From: Symsagittifera roscoffensis | Taxonomy: Eukaryota > Xenacoelomorpha > Acoela > Convolutidae | Length of the DNA stretch: 64,000 nucleotides | Direction of reading: 5' to 3' | NCBI RefSeq assembly: GCF_963678635.1 | Contig: NC_087066.1 | Coordinates: 27,905,301 to 27,969,300 of the forward strand | Shown here: piece after piece, positions 53,877 to 64,000 of the stretch | How positions within the stretch are numbered: position 1 is the first letter of the stretch | How the letters are laid out: each line of letters starts with the position of its first letter | Notes under the pieces: generated by a model | Seen by the model: the letters and a program-made list of their open reading frames with translations, nothing else | What the model was told of the DNA's origin: nothing | Database searches by the model: none | Made by a program: the position numbers and the translations under genes

Positions 53877-56766
53877 ATGTCATTCAAAAATCTAGGAAAT
53901 AAACAAACAATCGTTTTACACAACTGTGAAATAGATAACAAAAAATATGATCTTGTAATCACACCTCATACACAAACAGTTGGATATATTAGAACAAAAC
54001 GACTAACAATAAAAAGAAAAATAATAAACAAACAAAGACAAATCACACGAAAAAAGATTTTCAAAGAATAGAAACGCATTTTCAGAATCAGAAGCCAGCA
54101 ATTTAGATGAACTCTATAAATTAAAAGAATCAATTGATAAAAATTGTTCCATTCACGATAAATTATATTTTTCCGACTCAGAAACAACTTCAAATTCATC
54201 AAAAAGAGGAAAAAGAAGAATAAAAAAGCAATATAAACACAAACCAGTACACTTGTATAATTGGAATCAACCAATTAGACACATCGATAGTTACATATTA
54301 ACAGTCATTAAGCAAAAAAATGAGCCACAGCCACACTCAAAGTGACGATAGTCCACATGACGACGACATTTACCCCTTCCTCGTAGATGCACCCGATAAT
54401 AGAGGACAGCATGACTTTTGCAAGAATTTACTCCTAAATTTATTTGAACCCAGAATCAGCCCATGCAAAACAGAATTCCCAGATGTAAAAATCAAAAGAC
54501 AAATTATAGAACATTATCTGAAAGATATATGTAATTTAACACAACAATACGGAATCTACACCATAGAATTCAGTACACCAAATCCGAATCACCGCAAATA
54601 TGTAATTCAAACAGACGATCTTGACTTAGAATTTTCAAAAGTATTCTTAGCGTACAATATCATAACTCACAAAGAGCAAACTCTATATTTACTAACGAAG
54701 TTTTTGCAATAATATATAGTTATATTTCAATATTAGAAAAAACAGAAATTCCAAATATCTCACCAACTGAGACATCCAAACATACAAAAGTACGACATGA
54801 AATCACACTATTTTCAACTTTCCTACATATAATTAAAGAAAATTTCACTAAAGACGAAGTTTCACAACATACAAAACATGACTTACAAAAAATTTTGGCA
54901 TGGTTTACAATAGATTATTTCACACATAATATAGATTTAATTTCACAAGCAAGAAAAATTTTCAGACCTCAAAATTCAAACGATGATACCGCCATCACAG
55001 AACAGTCAGACTAAGTTTGGGACCCGAATGGTCTCATCATGCATTTATAAACATCCCACAATCAATCTCAAGTCAAGCAATAAGTACAATATCTTATCAA
55101 AGACATTATGTAAGAGTATTACCATTAACCATTGATGCAACACCATTAAACTACAATACATTTTTACCTGATACGCGAAATAACAGTTTGAATTCGACCG
55201 TCATACACAATGTAAACCTTAATGGAACTAGGAATCTTACACAACAAGATATTCAAACACAGTCACACTTCATAAATGAAGAAATCGTCCAAACAACAAC
55301 AACTACACAACAAAGTATTTCACCGATACAACCAAATTTAACAACACCAAAAAATACAAACACTTCACTAGCACAAGTAACCTTACAATCAACCGTTAAA
55401 CCTTCGGTTGCTCCAAAATATTCACATATGGATTATCAAACATATAGACCTATGACAGTACCGTCAAAAACACGAAGAACGTTCACATGAAACACTTTTG
55501 CAGAACACAATTATAATTACGCACATTCATCAAAAACAAACTATTCCCCACGAAAAAAAAAGTAATCAGGTAAGATCTCGATATTGGGATAACCCAATGA
55601 CAACAACCAACTCAGTAAATTTTCAAACTAATTCACATCCTCCACAGGATCGTAGTGAAAATTACCCATTCTTTCAACAAAATAAAAATAAAAAAGCACC
55701 TCATCATACGGATTACTTATCCTCTGATGATGATTATTTACAACCAGATATATTCGCACCATATACTCAAGAATATCGCGGACAAGGAGTGCAAAAACCA
55801 TATGCATATCATAGAATTTTTTCTCCATATCCAACAGATACACAAAATCAACAACCAATACAAATGCAAAACCCAACTAATACACAATCTTTTCAACCAA
55901 TTCAGCCACAAAACCCAATGATCACACACTCGTATCAACCAACTCAAATGCAAAGTGAAATACCACTCCCATATTACCTTCAACAACACGAAATAACAAA
56001 AAATCAACTTTTAAATTTTTCACAAATGCCAAATGCAACAGGATAACCAAAACAAGCCTCAAAAATATAAAGAACCAAATAAATCATTCTATAAATATAT
56101 GAAGAAAGATCAAAATCTACCAAAATGTATACAGCAACAACAGTTCAGGAAAACCACTCCCGAACAATACTAATTACACAAGGAATCAATCACAATTTAA
56201 CTCAACTTATAGAGGAAGGTCACCAGAACGAAGAAATACACAGAATTCTTCACAAAATCATTATAATCGACCAAATAGTCGAAATAACTACTCCAGATCA
56301 AATTCAAATACAACACAATTTGTTTCTAGACACAATTCCCAATCAAACACAAGAAATAAATACTATCCAAACAATCAATCACGAAACTCATCATATAATA
56401 GAAATAGAAACTATTCAAATAATCGAAATAGAAGTTATTCGAACAACCGAAATCAGAATTACCCGATCAATCGATCAAGAAATAACTCATATAACAGATC
56501 AAACTATCACAGATCAAACGATAATTATCAAAACAGATCACGAAACAATTCACAAAATCGACATTCAATTTATAATAATCGATATAGAAATTATTCTCAA
56601 TCACCACATAGAAATAATAACCATTATAATAATTCTAAACATCGCTACAGAAGTAGTACACCCAAACATCAAAGACATTTTAGTCAAGTACAATCAAATG
56701 AAGAAACAACATCAGACCCCCCAGGTTTTGACGACACAGGAAATAACGAACTACAACTAAATTAAA
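53877..56766 (+). pseudogene. Element 4 gag, broken in several frames
   Basis: Frames in order: 53877-54071; continued by ESEASNLDELYKLKESI; 54320-54712 (helical, CKNLLLNLFEPRISPCK); about 54712-55014; 55017-55490; 55498-56046 (Gln/Pro/Asn-rich with PTNTQSFQPIQPQNP-type repeats). After two more shifts comes an Asn/Arg/Ser/Tyr-rich tail, about 56163-56766 (NRNRNYSNNRNRSYSNN), ending at TAA 56764. The Arg-rich tail probably replaces zinc knuckles in RNA binding. A frame of hydrophobic Ile/Thr repeats over the tail (56125-56760) is a shadow of it. Confidence 0.65.
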
Positions 56767-56822
56767 TAAACTGTTGATCATCAGACACTGAAAGTGATAC
56801 AGAAAACACTATCTCCATAAAT

Positions 56823-57434
56823 ATGATAGCAGTCGAGAACGACTACGAACCTATTATATATGAACAACCTTTTTCGTCACATATATATGAAAATCAATTG
56901 GAACTCCTTCACAATTATTATATTGAACCCATCCACTCTACACAAATGGCACATGAAACTAACGAAATTAACACTGTAAATAAACCCAATGAAAATGACA
57001 AAACAAAATGCTTGAATACACATCACATCTACCAAAATGTACAAAAAGAATAACCCAAAGAAAAAATTTGGACAATACCATTTCCTTTAGAAAGTCCAAG
57101 AAACAAAGAATTTCAACCACCAGATCTTGAAATTGATTTTTTGATTGATTCAGGAGCAGAATCAAACATAATAAACATTCCCACATGGAAAGAAATCAAA
57201 ACATTACACCCAAAATTAACGCCTCTTGCAACCTCCAGTAAACTAGCAACAGCACAAGGATCAACATTAGTAAACTATGGAAAAGTTCAATTATTTTATC
57301 TCCCCACAAGAAAAATGGAGCAAAATAAAATTTTAAACAAGCCATTTAAACAAATATTTCATATCACTGATATTAAACACAATATCATTGGAATACCATT
57401 TATCTCGAAATATATACAACAATCAACATCTTGA
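56823..57434 (+). pseudogene. Element 4 protease region
   Basis: One frame with a single in-frame TAA at 57051. After it: EIDFLIDSGAESNIINIPTWKE, the retropepsin DSGA motif, and a later KHNIIGIPFI matching the ILG block. The frame ends at TGA 57432, and the next ORF continues one frame on. Confidence 0.75.
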
Positions 57435-59914
57435 ACAGTAAAATACTAATCAAAGATAAGTACACAAAAACAAAAAATACAGCCCTAACATTTTTTCAAA
57501 GATTAAATAAACAACCACCATTCTTTTCAAAATTTTATCCAATTTATAACCAACAACGGAAACACCTGAAACCACTGTCAGGAAACATATATATATTTTC
57601 AATAAAACAAGTTCACCAATATGATAAAAATCAAAATAAACAACAACTCTTTATGTCAGACTTTGAATTCAAACCTATCCATAAGTTTTTCAAAATCACA
57701 ATTTCATCCATAAAATATTTGAAAAACACGAATTAAGACATCATTTCGTTACATGTATATAATAAAACACCGTATCAAGTAACATTACCCTTAGGACTTT
57801 TAGGATATTGCGAAACCAACGCTACAATATCACCAATGCATGAAAAAGCATACCGCGTAATTAATATACTCCAATTATTAGATATTTGTCAATCCACAAT
57901 TCTTAACGAAGAACTATCCATAAATAATATAATAAGTAATGAAAAAAGAAATACAGATTATTTCACAAAAACCCCATATTTCAAACCTACATTCAACATA
58001 AATAACTATACAGAGGATCAACAGAAAATTTTAACAATGTTTAACTTCCAACATTCACAAATAACACAAGACGAATTTGATAAGTTAGCCAAACAGCTAA
58101 TAAAGTATTCATCAGTCTATGCAACATCCAAATTTGATGTTGGCAAAATCAGTTCATCACTACATCTCCCGTTAAAACCTGGCGCAGTTTTCAAAAAACA
58201 AAGAGCAAGTAAAATACCAATTCATTTACACGATAAAGAGAACAGATTACTCGATATTTTAGAGCAATACAAAATTATCTCACCGGTAAACAAAGAAGAA
58301 CAACCAAAAGGTAACACATTTATTAACCCTGTTATCATCTTAGCAAAAGGAGAATCATCAAAAATAGTTTTAGACGCTAGATATCTTAATTCACTATTAG
58401 AAGAATCAAAATGCAATTGGCCTATTGAACCAATACAAGTTATTTTAACAAAAATAAACGGAAAATACTTTACAACCGCAGATATGAATAGTGCATACAA
58501 TCAAATGCCACTAGATGAACAATCACGACGTTTAACACAATTTGTTATTGGAAATCAACAATATGAATTCAACCGCCTATTCTATGGAATATCCATAGGA
58601 CCAGCAGCATTTTCAGCTTTTATGAGCAAAATTTTTAGACCACTAATACTCAAGAAAAACGCAATCACCTATTTAGACGATGTTTTTATGCAATCACAGA
58701 CAAAAGAAGAAATGTTTACAGTTTTAGAACACTATCACAAAATACTTCAGAACGAAAATCTGAAGGCCGCCCCCGATAAGTCACACTTCTTTTTAACACG
58801 AGTTAAATTTTTAGGACATAATATAGAAAGAAAGACAATAACTCCATTAAAATCACGCATTGATGCTATTCAAAAACTTCAACCACCAACAAACAAAAAG
58901 AAAATCCAAGAATTCCTTGGAATGTTGAATTTTTTAAGCAAATACGTTTATAAAATGCAATTATATTTAAGACCATTCTATAATATCCTCAGACAACAAA
59001 ATAATTTTGAATGGAATACAGAACATCAAACACAATTTGAAGAAATTAAAAAACTTCTAACTGAACAAATTTCAAATACAATTCCAGATCCAAATCAACC
59101 ATTCTATGCAATGTGCGATGCTTCAAATTTTGGCATCGGCGCAGCATTATTACAATCACACAATGGTACAAATAAAATGAACCTTATATCAGCAAATTCT
59201 CGATTATTCACTCAAGCAGAGCTGCGACTCTCAACTTTAATGAGAGAATGTACAGCTATAATTTATACACTTACAGAATATGAATTTTTGATACTTGGAT
59301 CAAAACATCCAACAGTTCTAATGACAGATCACAAGTCAATCATTTTTCTCTTTACACAAAAGTCAAACCCAAATCACCGAGTTTATAGATTTCGATTAAT
59401 TCTAATAAAATTTCCAAACTTACATATAGTTTGGACAGCAGGAAAGAACCTTGCATTACCAGATACATTAAGTCGAAATACACCACCTGAATTACTTACA
59501 CGAAAAACTACAGTTGAAATACCCAAAAATATAAAATTTTACCTTGCAGAAAACGAAACATCACCCCGACTAGAATGCAAATATGCAGTAAAAACTGACA
59601 TTGAACAATCACAGATAAATAACCTACAACACTTCCCACTTTACTTAGATTGCCAAAATAACCACTACGAAAATGATCTTCTTGGAACATCAACTTTCAA
59701 ACCAATTCCATTCTCACAATGGATAAAAAATAACACCCAACAAAAAAGAGTAAAACAACACCCGCATAAAAAAGAACTTTTTCCGTTAATTGAAAAAGAA
59801 AATCTAACTGATAAAATAAATTTATCAGGACCACAAACAAATGATTCAAAATACACAATTAATCAAATTTTTGACCTCCATGACCACTTGACACAATTCC
59901 TTTATCTAAATTAA
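57431..59914 (+). CDS. Element 4 reverse transcriptase/RNase H, one in-frame stop
   Basis: The same frame runs from 57431 with one TAA at 57734. The main uninterrupted part has its first ATG at 57836 (692 codons). RT motifs, numbered from 57836: FINPVIILAKGESSKIVLDAR (about 162-182), FTTADMNSAYNQMPL (about 212-226), FNRLFYGISIGPAAFSAFM (about 245-263), catalytic YLDD (279-282), then FLGMLNFLSKYV. RNase H: AMCDASNFGIGAAL, RECTAIIYTL, LMTDHKSIIFLF and LALPDTLSRN. A tail of about 130 residues leads toward integrase. Ty3/Gypsy type, of a lineage clearly different from Elements 1 and 2 (YLDD against YVDD). Confidence 0.9.
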
Positions 59915-59964
59915 AAATTGAAAACATTTTTCTCCCCCCAACAGATAAAATTACAATTAATACC

Positions 59965-61179
59965 TTGAAACAATATCAAAATCTTGACCCAGTAATTAGA
60001 CAACTAAAATCATGGCACAAATATAAAACTAAACCCGTAAAGGCAGATACCACAATTTTAGGAAATAAAACACTCCTCCGATATTTTCGAAAATTTAATA
60101 ATACAACAATTAATGAAAACACAGACCTTCTAGAATACCAATTAAATGAATCTACAGTTCCCTGTCTCCCTTTAAGTATGATTCTCATAGCTTTTAACAT
60201 TTCACATACACAAAACATTAAAGGACACTCTGGATCAGAGAAAACATATTCAAATTTTATACCAAATTTCTATTTCCCAAATGCACCAATTTGGATAAAA
60301 GTACTATGCAATGATTGTATAGTATGTCAGCTAAATAAACCTTATCCAAATCAAAAACAAATAGCACAAAAACAAGATTTTAAAGGACAAAGTTTATACT
60401 TTAACCATCGTATTTCATTCGATACAAAAAGACCAATTTCACCATCATCTGAAGGAAACTCCTACATTATGGTAATTGTTGACGCATTTACACATTATGT
60501 AGCACTTAACCCAGTACCACCTTTTAACGCTTATTACGCTTACACAACACTTTATGAACACTGGATAGCCAAGTTTGGACTATCCAAAATTTTAGTTACA
60601 GACAACGGTACAGAATTCATAAATAATGAAATCATCACAATATGTCATTTTTATAACATTAAACACAAACCACGTACATCTCATGCACCTTGGACAAACG
60701 GCTTAGTCGAAGGTATGAACCGTTCACTACAAGAATATCTTAGATGCATCATCAATGGAAATGATACAAGATACACTGAATGGTCAGCAGATGTAAAATT
60801 ATTTCCCTTAGCATATAATTCACAAATTACGACAACTCTAGGAATGTCACCATATGAAATGGTTTTTAATCAAAAGCCACGTAAACCAATTATGTTCACA
60901 GCAAACTCTCATAAAAATGCACAAGGTCATTGTCAACCGAATAAAGACTCAATTTGTTATAACCTACCTTTACACACACATGATGAAGATCATTTTCATC
61001 ACCCACAAATTCTTAAATTAGCCTCCGGTACACACACCGAATGGATTTTAAATAGAGATAAGAAACACAATGAAATCTATCAAAAAGTAACAAAAAAGTT
61101 ATTACAAAGACAAAACATTAATGAACAAATCAATTCACGTTTTACACCAGCGTCCGATTTAAAAATTGGAACATGCTGA
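59965..61179 (+). CDS. Element 4 integrase, C-terminus lost
   Basis: 404 codons from the start used here. Sequence just upstream (about 59895-59964) continues the pol polyprotein in this frame after a frameshift. Zinc motif H81, H88, C118, C121. Catalytic D153 (ISFDTK), D213 (VTDNGTEF), E249 (NGLVEGMN). It ends at TGA 61178 shortly after RFTPASDLKIGT, where a chromatin- or RNA-binding tail is usually expected, so about 60-100 residues appear to be lost. Confidence 0.88.
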   Translation: MKQYQNLDPVIRQLKSWHKYKTKPVKADTTILGNKTLLRYFRKFNNTTINENTDLLEYQLNESTVPCLPLSMILIAFNISHTQNIKGHSGSEKTYSNFIPNFYFPNAPIWIKVLCNDCIVCQLNKPYPNQKQIAQKQDFKGQSLYFNHRISFDTKRPISPSSEGNSYIMVIVDAFTHYVALNPVPPFNAYYAYTTLYEHWIAKFGLSKILVTDNGTEFINNEIITICHFYNIKHKPRTSHAPWTNGLVEGMNRSLQEYLRCIINGNDTRYTEWSADVKLFPLAYNSQITTTLGMSPYEMVFNQKPRKPIMFTANSHKNAQGHCQPNKDSICYNLPLHTHDEDHFHHPQILKLASGTHTEWILNRDKKHNEIYQKVTKKLLQRQNINEQINSRFTPASDLKIGTC

Positions 61180-61981
61180 CAAATACGCAGCGATTCTAGT
61201 TCAAAATTAGCCAATAAGAATCATTCAATCCGTCACCTTCTAATATCTATTCTATCATTCTATCATAACCCTCCCTGATCTAATAACCCAAAGATCAACA
61301 ATTTTTCCCCAACTCAGACCTCAAATACCCCCCAAACAAAAATGTTAAATTAACCTAAGGTAAAGGAACGACCATATTAAATTAGCCTAAAGTATAAAGA
61401 TCTCAAAATACCCCAGATCACTTGACAAATAAAAATAAAGTAAAAGAAGACCTCCCAAACACCATAAAATTCGCCCCCAACAATTTTTCACAAAACTCAA
61501 CCCACTTGTCAAAAAATCAATAAATAATTCGACCACACTTAAAAATTGCCCCAAACAACAAAAAATATTCGATCAAGAAGCCATTTCTTGAATGCTCTTC
61601 TCTCGATCAGTCAACATTTTCATAAACTTTTTAACAATATCCAAACCTTTATTCATATTTCTTTTTGATACCTTTGAAGCTTTTGTAATAATCTTAATCA
61701 TTTTTTGCAATATTTTTTAAATTTTCTATTCCATATTTGAACTAAACTTCCAACTTTCAAAAGCCATTGACCATATTCACAGGTACGAGACACAAAACTT
61801 ATCTAATTGATACGAACCATTTTTAGTAGAACAGATATTTTTTTACTATTTAAATTTTTATAACATTTTTATCATCCCTCATCTTGACAATATGCAAATG
61901 TATAAAGAAGGCAGTCATAACATTCGCCTTAGCAACAATTCTTTTAATTCTTTTTCTAGAAGAATACTACAATAAACATAA
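61180..61981 (+). other. Non-coding gap between integrase and the Pro/Ser-rich ORF
   Basis: AT-rich, no supported gene. A good match to a 3' splice site (TTCTTTTTCTAG, ending 61959) could serve an envelope mRNA, but no frame opens directly into the next ORF from it. Confidence 0.45.
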
Positions 61982-63136
61982 ATTTTTTCACTAAAAAATA
62001 CCAATAAAAAAACCTCAAAAATTGCTAACCAACAATCACACAGTCAGTCTTCACCGACATCATCCCAAGATAACCCAACACCACCTACAACTACCCAAAA
62101 CCCCCAAACATCTACACGAATTTCTTTCCAAGATAACCCATATACCTTTGAAGAACGACACGCTCGCTTATCTGAAACACTAGAACCAGTTCAACGACAA
62201 GCACCTCTAAGTAAACCAACATATAACTTGTACCCAACACTACCACAAGAATTAAGTAGAATACGAAATCTTAGTCAAAACCAAAATACAGTTGAAATAA
62301 ATAGACAAATTATACATCCACGACGAAACAGAAATTTTCAAACCCCCCGAGTTCATTTTGATATACCCCAATCCCCATCACAAAGTACTCCGGAAAACCC
62401 AATTGGTATATTACCAGAAACCCCTACGCTTCTTTCACAACGTAGCACCTCAAGTCTACCCTCAGATTACTTAGGTTCAACACCAACATCTGAACAAATA
62501 CGTGAAAATCCCTTTAATCCCCCAAACCAAACATCACGACTACCATATTGGACAACACAATCATTCACACAAGGTGAACCCAATTTATTAAATGATCCAA
62601 TAGATATTTCTACCGATACAATAACATCATCGTCACTACCAGAAACATTATCACTACCATCAACACCATCAATAAGCCAAATTTCACCGACACCTTTTCC
62701 TTTAAATTTCCCAAATAATCTCGACGCTAGATATCGAGAACAATCATCAACAAATATCCCTCTAAGACTAGACTGGAATACATTCACAGCAACCCCACCA
62801 TTATTTGGACAGCACCCAGAAAGTAACCGACTACACAACTGGGCACTTAATAGATTACAATATAGACAAGATATCCATGAAGACATTCGTGATCATAACA
62901 TCCAAATACTCCAACAAAATAGTCTACAATTAAAATTTGAAATCACGGTTAAACTAAACAACATTGCTCAACATCCTTACCCATTAAACCCACCAAATAT
63001 AAAAGCTCAATCACTACCACCACCATTTATAACAACTGAAGTAATAAAAAAATACGACAGATATACCAAAAAGACAATTGGTTACATCACATTTTATAAC
63101 CCATACTCAGGATTATCATACACATGTATATTCTAA
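61982..63136 (+). CDS. Element 4 Pro/Ser/Thr-rich ORF without an ATG
   Basis: Open from a TAA at 61979 to the stop at 63136, about 384 codons. No ATG occurs in the frame, so expression would need splicing or a frame change. Residues 1-270 are rich in Pro, Ser, Thr and Gln and look disordered. The last 100 or so (LDWNTFTATPPLFGQHPESNRLHNWALNRL and on) look folded. Its last 13 bases overlap the start of the envelope-like ORF. I do not recognise a domain; it may be an accessory or envelope-leader protein. Confidence 0.6.
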   Translation: MFSLKNTNKKTSKIANQQSHSQSSPTSSQDNPTPPTTTQNPQTSTRISFQDNPYTFEERHARLSETLEPVQRQAPLSKPTYNLYPTLPQELSRIRNLSQNQNTVEINRQIIHPRRNRNFQTPRVHFDIPQSPSQSTPENPIGILPETPTLLSQRSTSSLPSDYLGSTPTSEQIRENPFNPPNQTSRLPYWTTQSFTQGEPNLLNDPIDISTDTITSSSLPETLSLPSTPSISQISPTPFPLNFPNNLDARYREQSSTNIPLRLDWNTFTATPPLFGQHPESNRLHNWALNRLQYRQDIHEDIRDHNIQILQQNSLQLKFEITVKLNNIAQHPYPLNPPNIKAQSLPPPFITTEVIKKYDRYTKKTIGYITFYNPYSGLSYTCIF

Positions 63137-64000
63137 AAATAGTAATTTTTCTCCAACTCTTTTTTCTAGTAGTTTCCGATCAGAACATAAATCCTTTTCC
63201 CCGCACAGGACCCCAAGACTTATTAGTAACACATTACGATTGTGAAGAAAATGAACAAAAAACACTACACAAATACGCAATAAATCAAGTATCACAATGC
63301 GAAACAGAACCACAAGCTATAAAAACTACAAATGTAAAAGCGACACTCTATTCAAAAGCCCGAGCAACAACAGTTATAGGATATAAATTCACAGCAACAT
63401 TTTCCGAAAAGAAAGTACATTTTTCACAAGTCTCAAATGGAAATAAAAACCGACTTGACCACGAGTCATTCTACCAGAGTAATATCGAACGACTTTTACA
63501 TCTCAATCCCGAAGATTGTAAAAACGAGTTACTCAGACTAAATATCACAAGAAATAAAAACGCCGACAGACAATTAGTATATTTCCAAGTTTTTGCAGAT
63601 TCTGTACATCAAGCAGAGCTTAAAAGATATCAAGGACATATAAAACTAGATGAAAAATACCCATACAACGGCGCACACGGAAGATTAAATTATGACATAC
63701 ACGATAAACACTGGACACCACACATTGGTATAAATAACCCATCAAACTGCAAAGCAGACACAAAAAATAAAGGATATCAAGAAATAATGTTTTTCGATTG
63801 GAAAATACAACTGGAAAAAATACAACTCACACGAGATTTATCTGACAACACAATGATCTATCAAGGAATTAGATTACCTTGTAAAAACGATCAAGGCTAT
63901 TGTGACCCTACAACACGAACACAAGGAACAATTGTTTGGTTTCCCGAAGATACATGTACAACATTTCAAGTAGCAAAAATACACGCCCGAATGATAAAGT
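63124..64000 (+). CDS. env: Element 4 envelope-like glycoprotein, partial at window end
   Basis: ATG at 63124, open for 292 codons to the window edge. Residues 1-18 are hydrophobic after a short start (ILKIVIFLQLFFLVVS), a likely signal peptide. Then HYDC, several spaced cysteines (SQC, PEDC, SNC, LPC, GYC, DTC) and a conserved-looking GTIVWFPEDTC. Position after integrase, signal peptide and cysteine spacing fit an envelope surface region. The pattern reminds me of the class III, chuvirus/gB-like glycoproteins captured by several invertebrate LTR elements, but this is memory of a pattern and not an alignment. The fusion peptide and transmembrane anchor would lie beyond the window. Confidence 0.6.
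   Translation, partial: MYILKIVIFLQLFFLVVSDQNINPFPRTGPQDLLVTHYDCEENEQKTLHKYAINQVSQCETEPQAIKTTNVKATLYSKARATTVIGYKFTATFSEKKVHFSQVSNGNKNRLDHESFYQSNIERLLHLNPEDCKNELLRLNITRNKNADRQLVYFQVFADSVHQAELKRYQGHIKLDEKYPYNGAHGRLNYDIHDKHWTPHIGINNPSNCKADTKNKGYQEIMFFDWKIQLEKIQLTRDLSDNTMIYQGIRLPCKNDQGYCDPTTRTQGTIVWFPEDTCTTFQVAKIHARMIK

Larger units (their letters stand above)
52331..64000 (+). mobile_element. Element 4: AT-rich retrovirus-like LTR element with env-like ORF
   Basis: Plus strand: candidate LTR end and primer-binding site (52631-52643), long leader, broken gag, protease, RT/RNase H, integrase, a Pro/Ser-rich ORF and an envelope-like ORF that leaves the window. Base composition is much more AT-rich than Elements 1 and 2. 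Gag has an Asn/Arg/Ser-rich tail instead of zinc knuckles. Several frameshifts and stops make it inactive as written. The 3' LTR is outside the window. Confidence 0.82.

Noticed and set aside
56125-56760. Ile/Thr-rich 211-codon frame
   Set aside because: It is an out-of-frame reading of the Asn/Arg/Ser-rich gag tail, which uses codons such as AAT, CGA and TCA.

Overview
The window looks like transposon-dense nuclear DNA from an invertebrate animal. I see no convincing host gene, rRNA, tRNA or CRISPR. Almost everything readable is a retrotransposon: two long copies of an unusual Ty3/Gypsy-like LTR family (Elements 1 and 2), a scrambled third copy (Element 3), an AT-rich retrovirus-like element (Element 4), and pieces of three LINEs. 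The species cannot be fixed from the sequence.

Layout. 1-19149 is Element 1 on the minus strand: 5' LTR (18749-19149), primer-binding site, a 3.7 kb repeat-rich leader, gag-protease, a rearranged pol that has lost RT, RNase H and the integrase core, a pol C-terminus ending in a macro-like domain, then three large extra ORFs (A, SGNH hydrolase; B and C, unknown). 19624-20028 is a solo LTR. 20037-22064 is a minus-strand LINE with a PHD finger, and 22387-22674 a foldback repeat. 22680-23392 and 42690-45160 are two parts of a plus-strand LINE, separated by Element 2 (23401-42661, minus strand), which has both 882/883 bp LTRs, gag, protease, RT, RNase H, integrase, a broken macro-like domain and one long ORF matching B+C. 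45510-46180 is another LINE tail. 46679 to about 52060 is Element 3 (plus strand). About 52331 to the window end is Element 4 (plus strand): gag, protease, RT/RNase H, integrase, a proline/serine-rich ORF and an envelope-like ORF that runs off the edge.

How the parts work together. Gag, protease, RT/RNase H and integrase are the usual replication machinery. The unusual part is downstream of integrase in the Element 1/2 family: a macro-like domain on the pol tail followed by about 9 kb coding for an SGNH-hydrolase protein and two large proteins with no domain I recognise. In Element 1 these three ORFs are linked by stop/start overlaps (TAATG, then ATGA), the arrangement used for termination-reinitiation. 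Element 2 has lost the SGNH ORF by deletion, and its B and C equivalents are fused. A 12-base purine-tract motif next to the Element 2 3' LTR recurs inside both elements, as a central polypurine tract would.

Limits: all alignments and domain calls were made by eye. Domain names come from recognisable motifs, and no database search was run.
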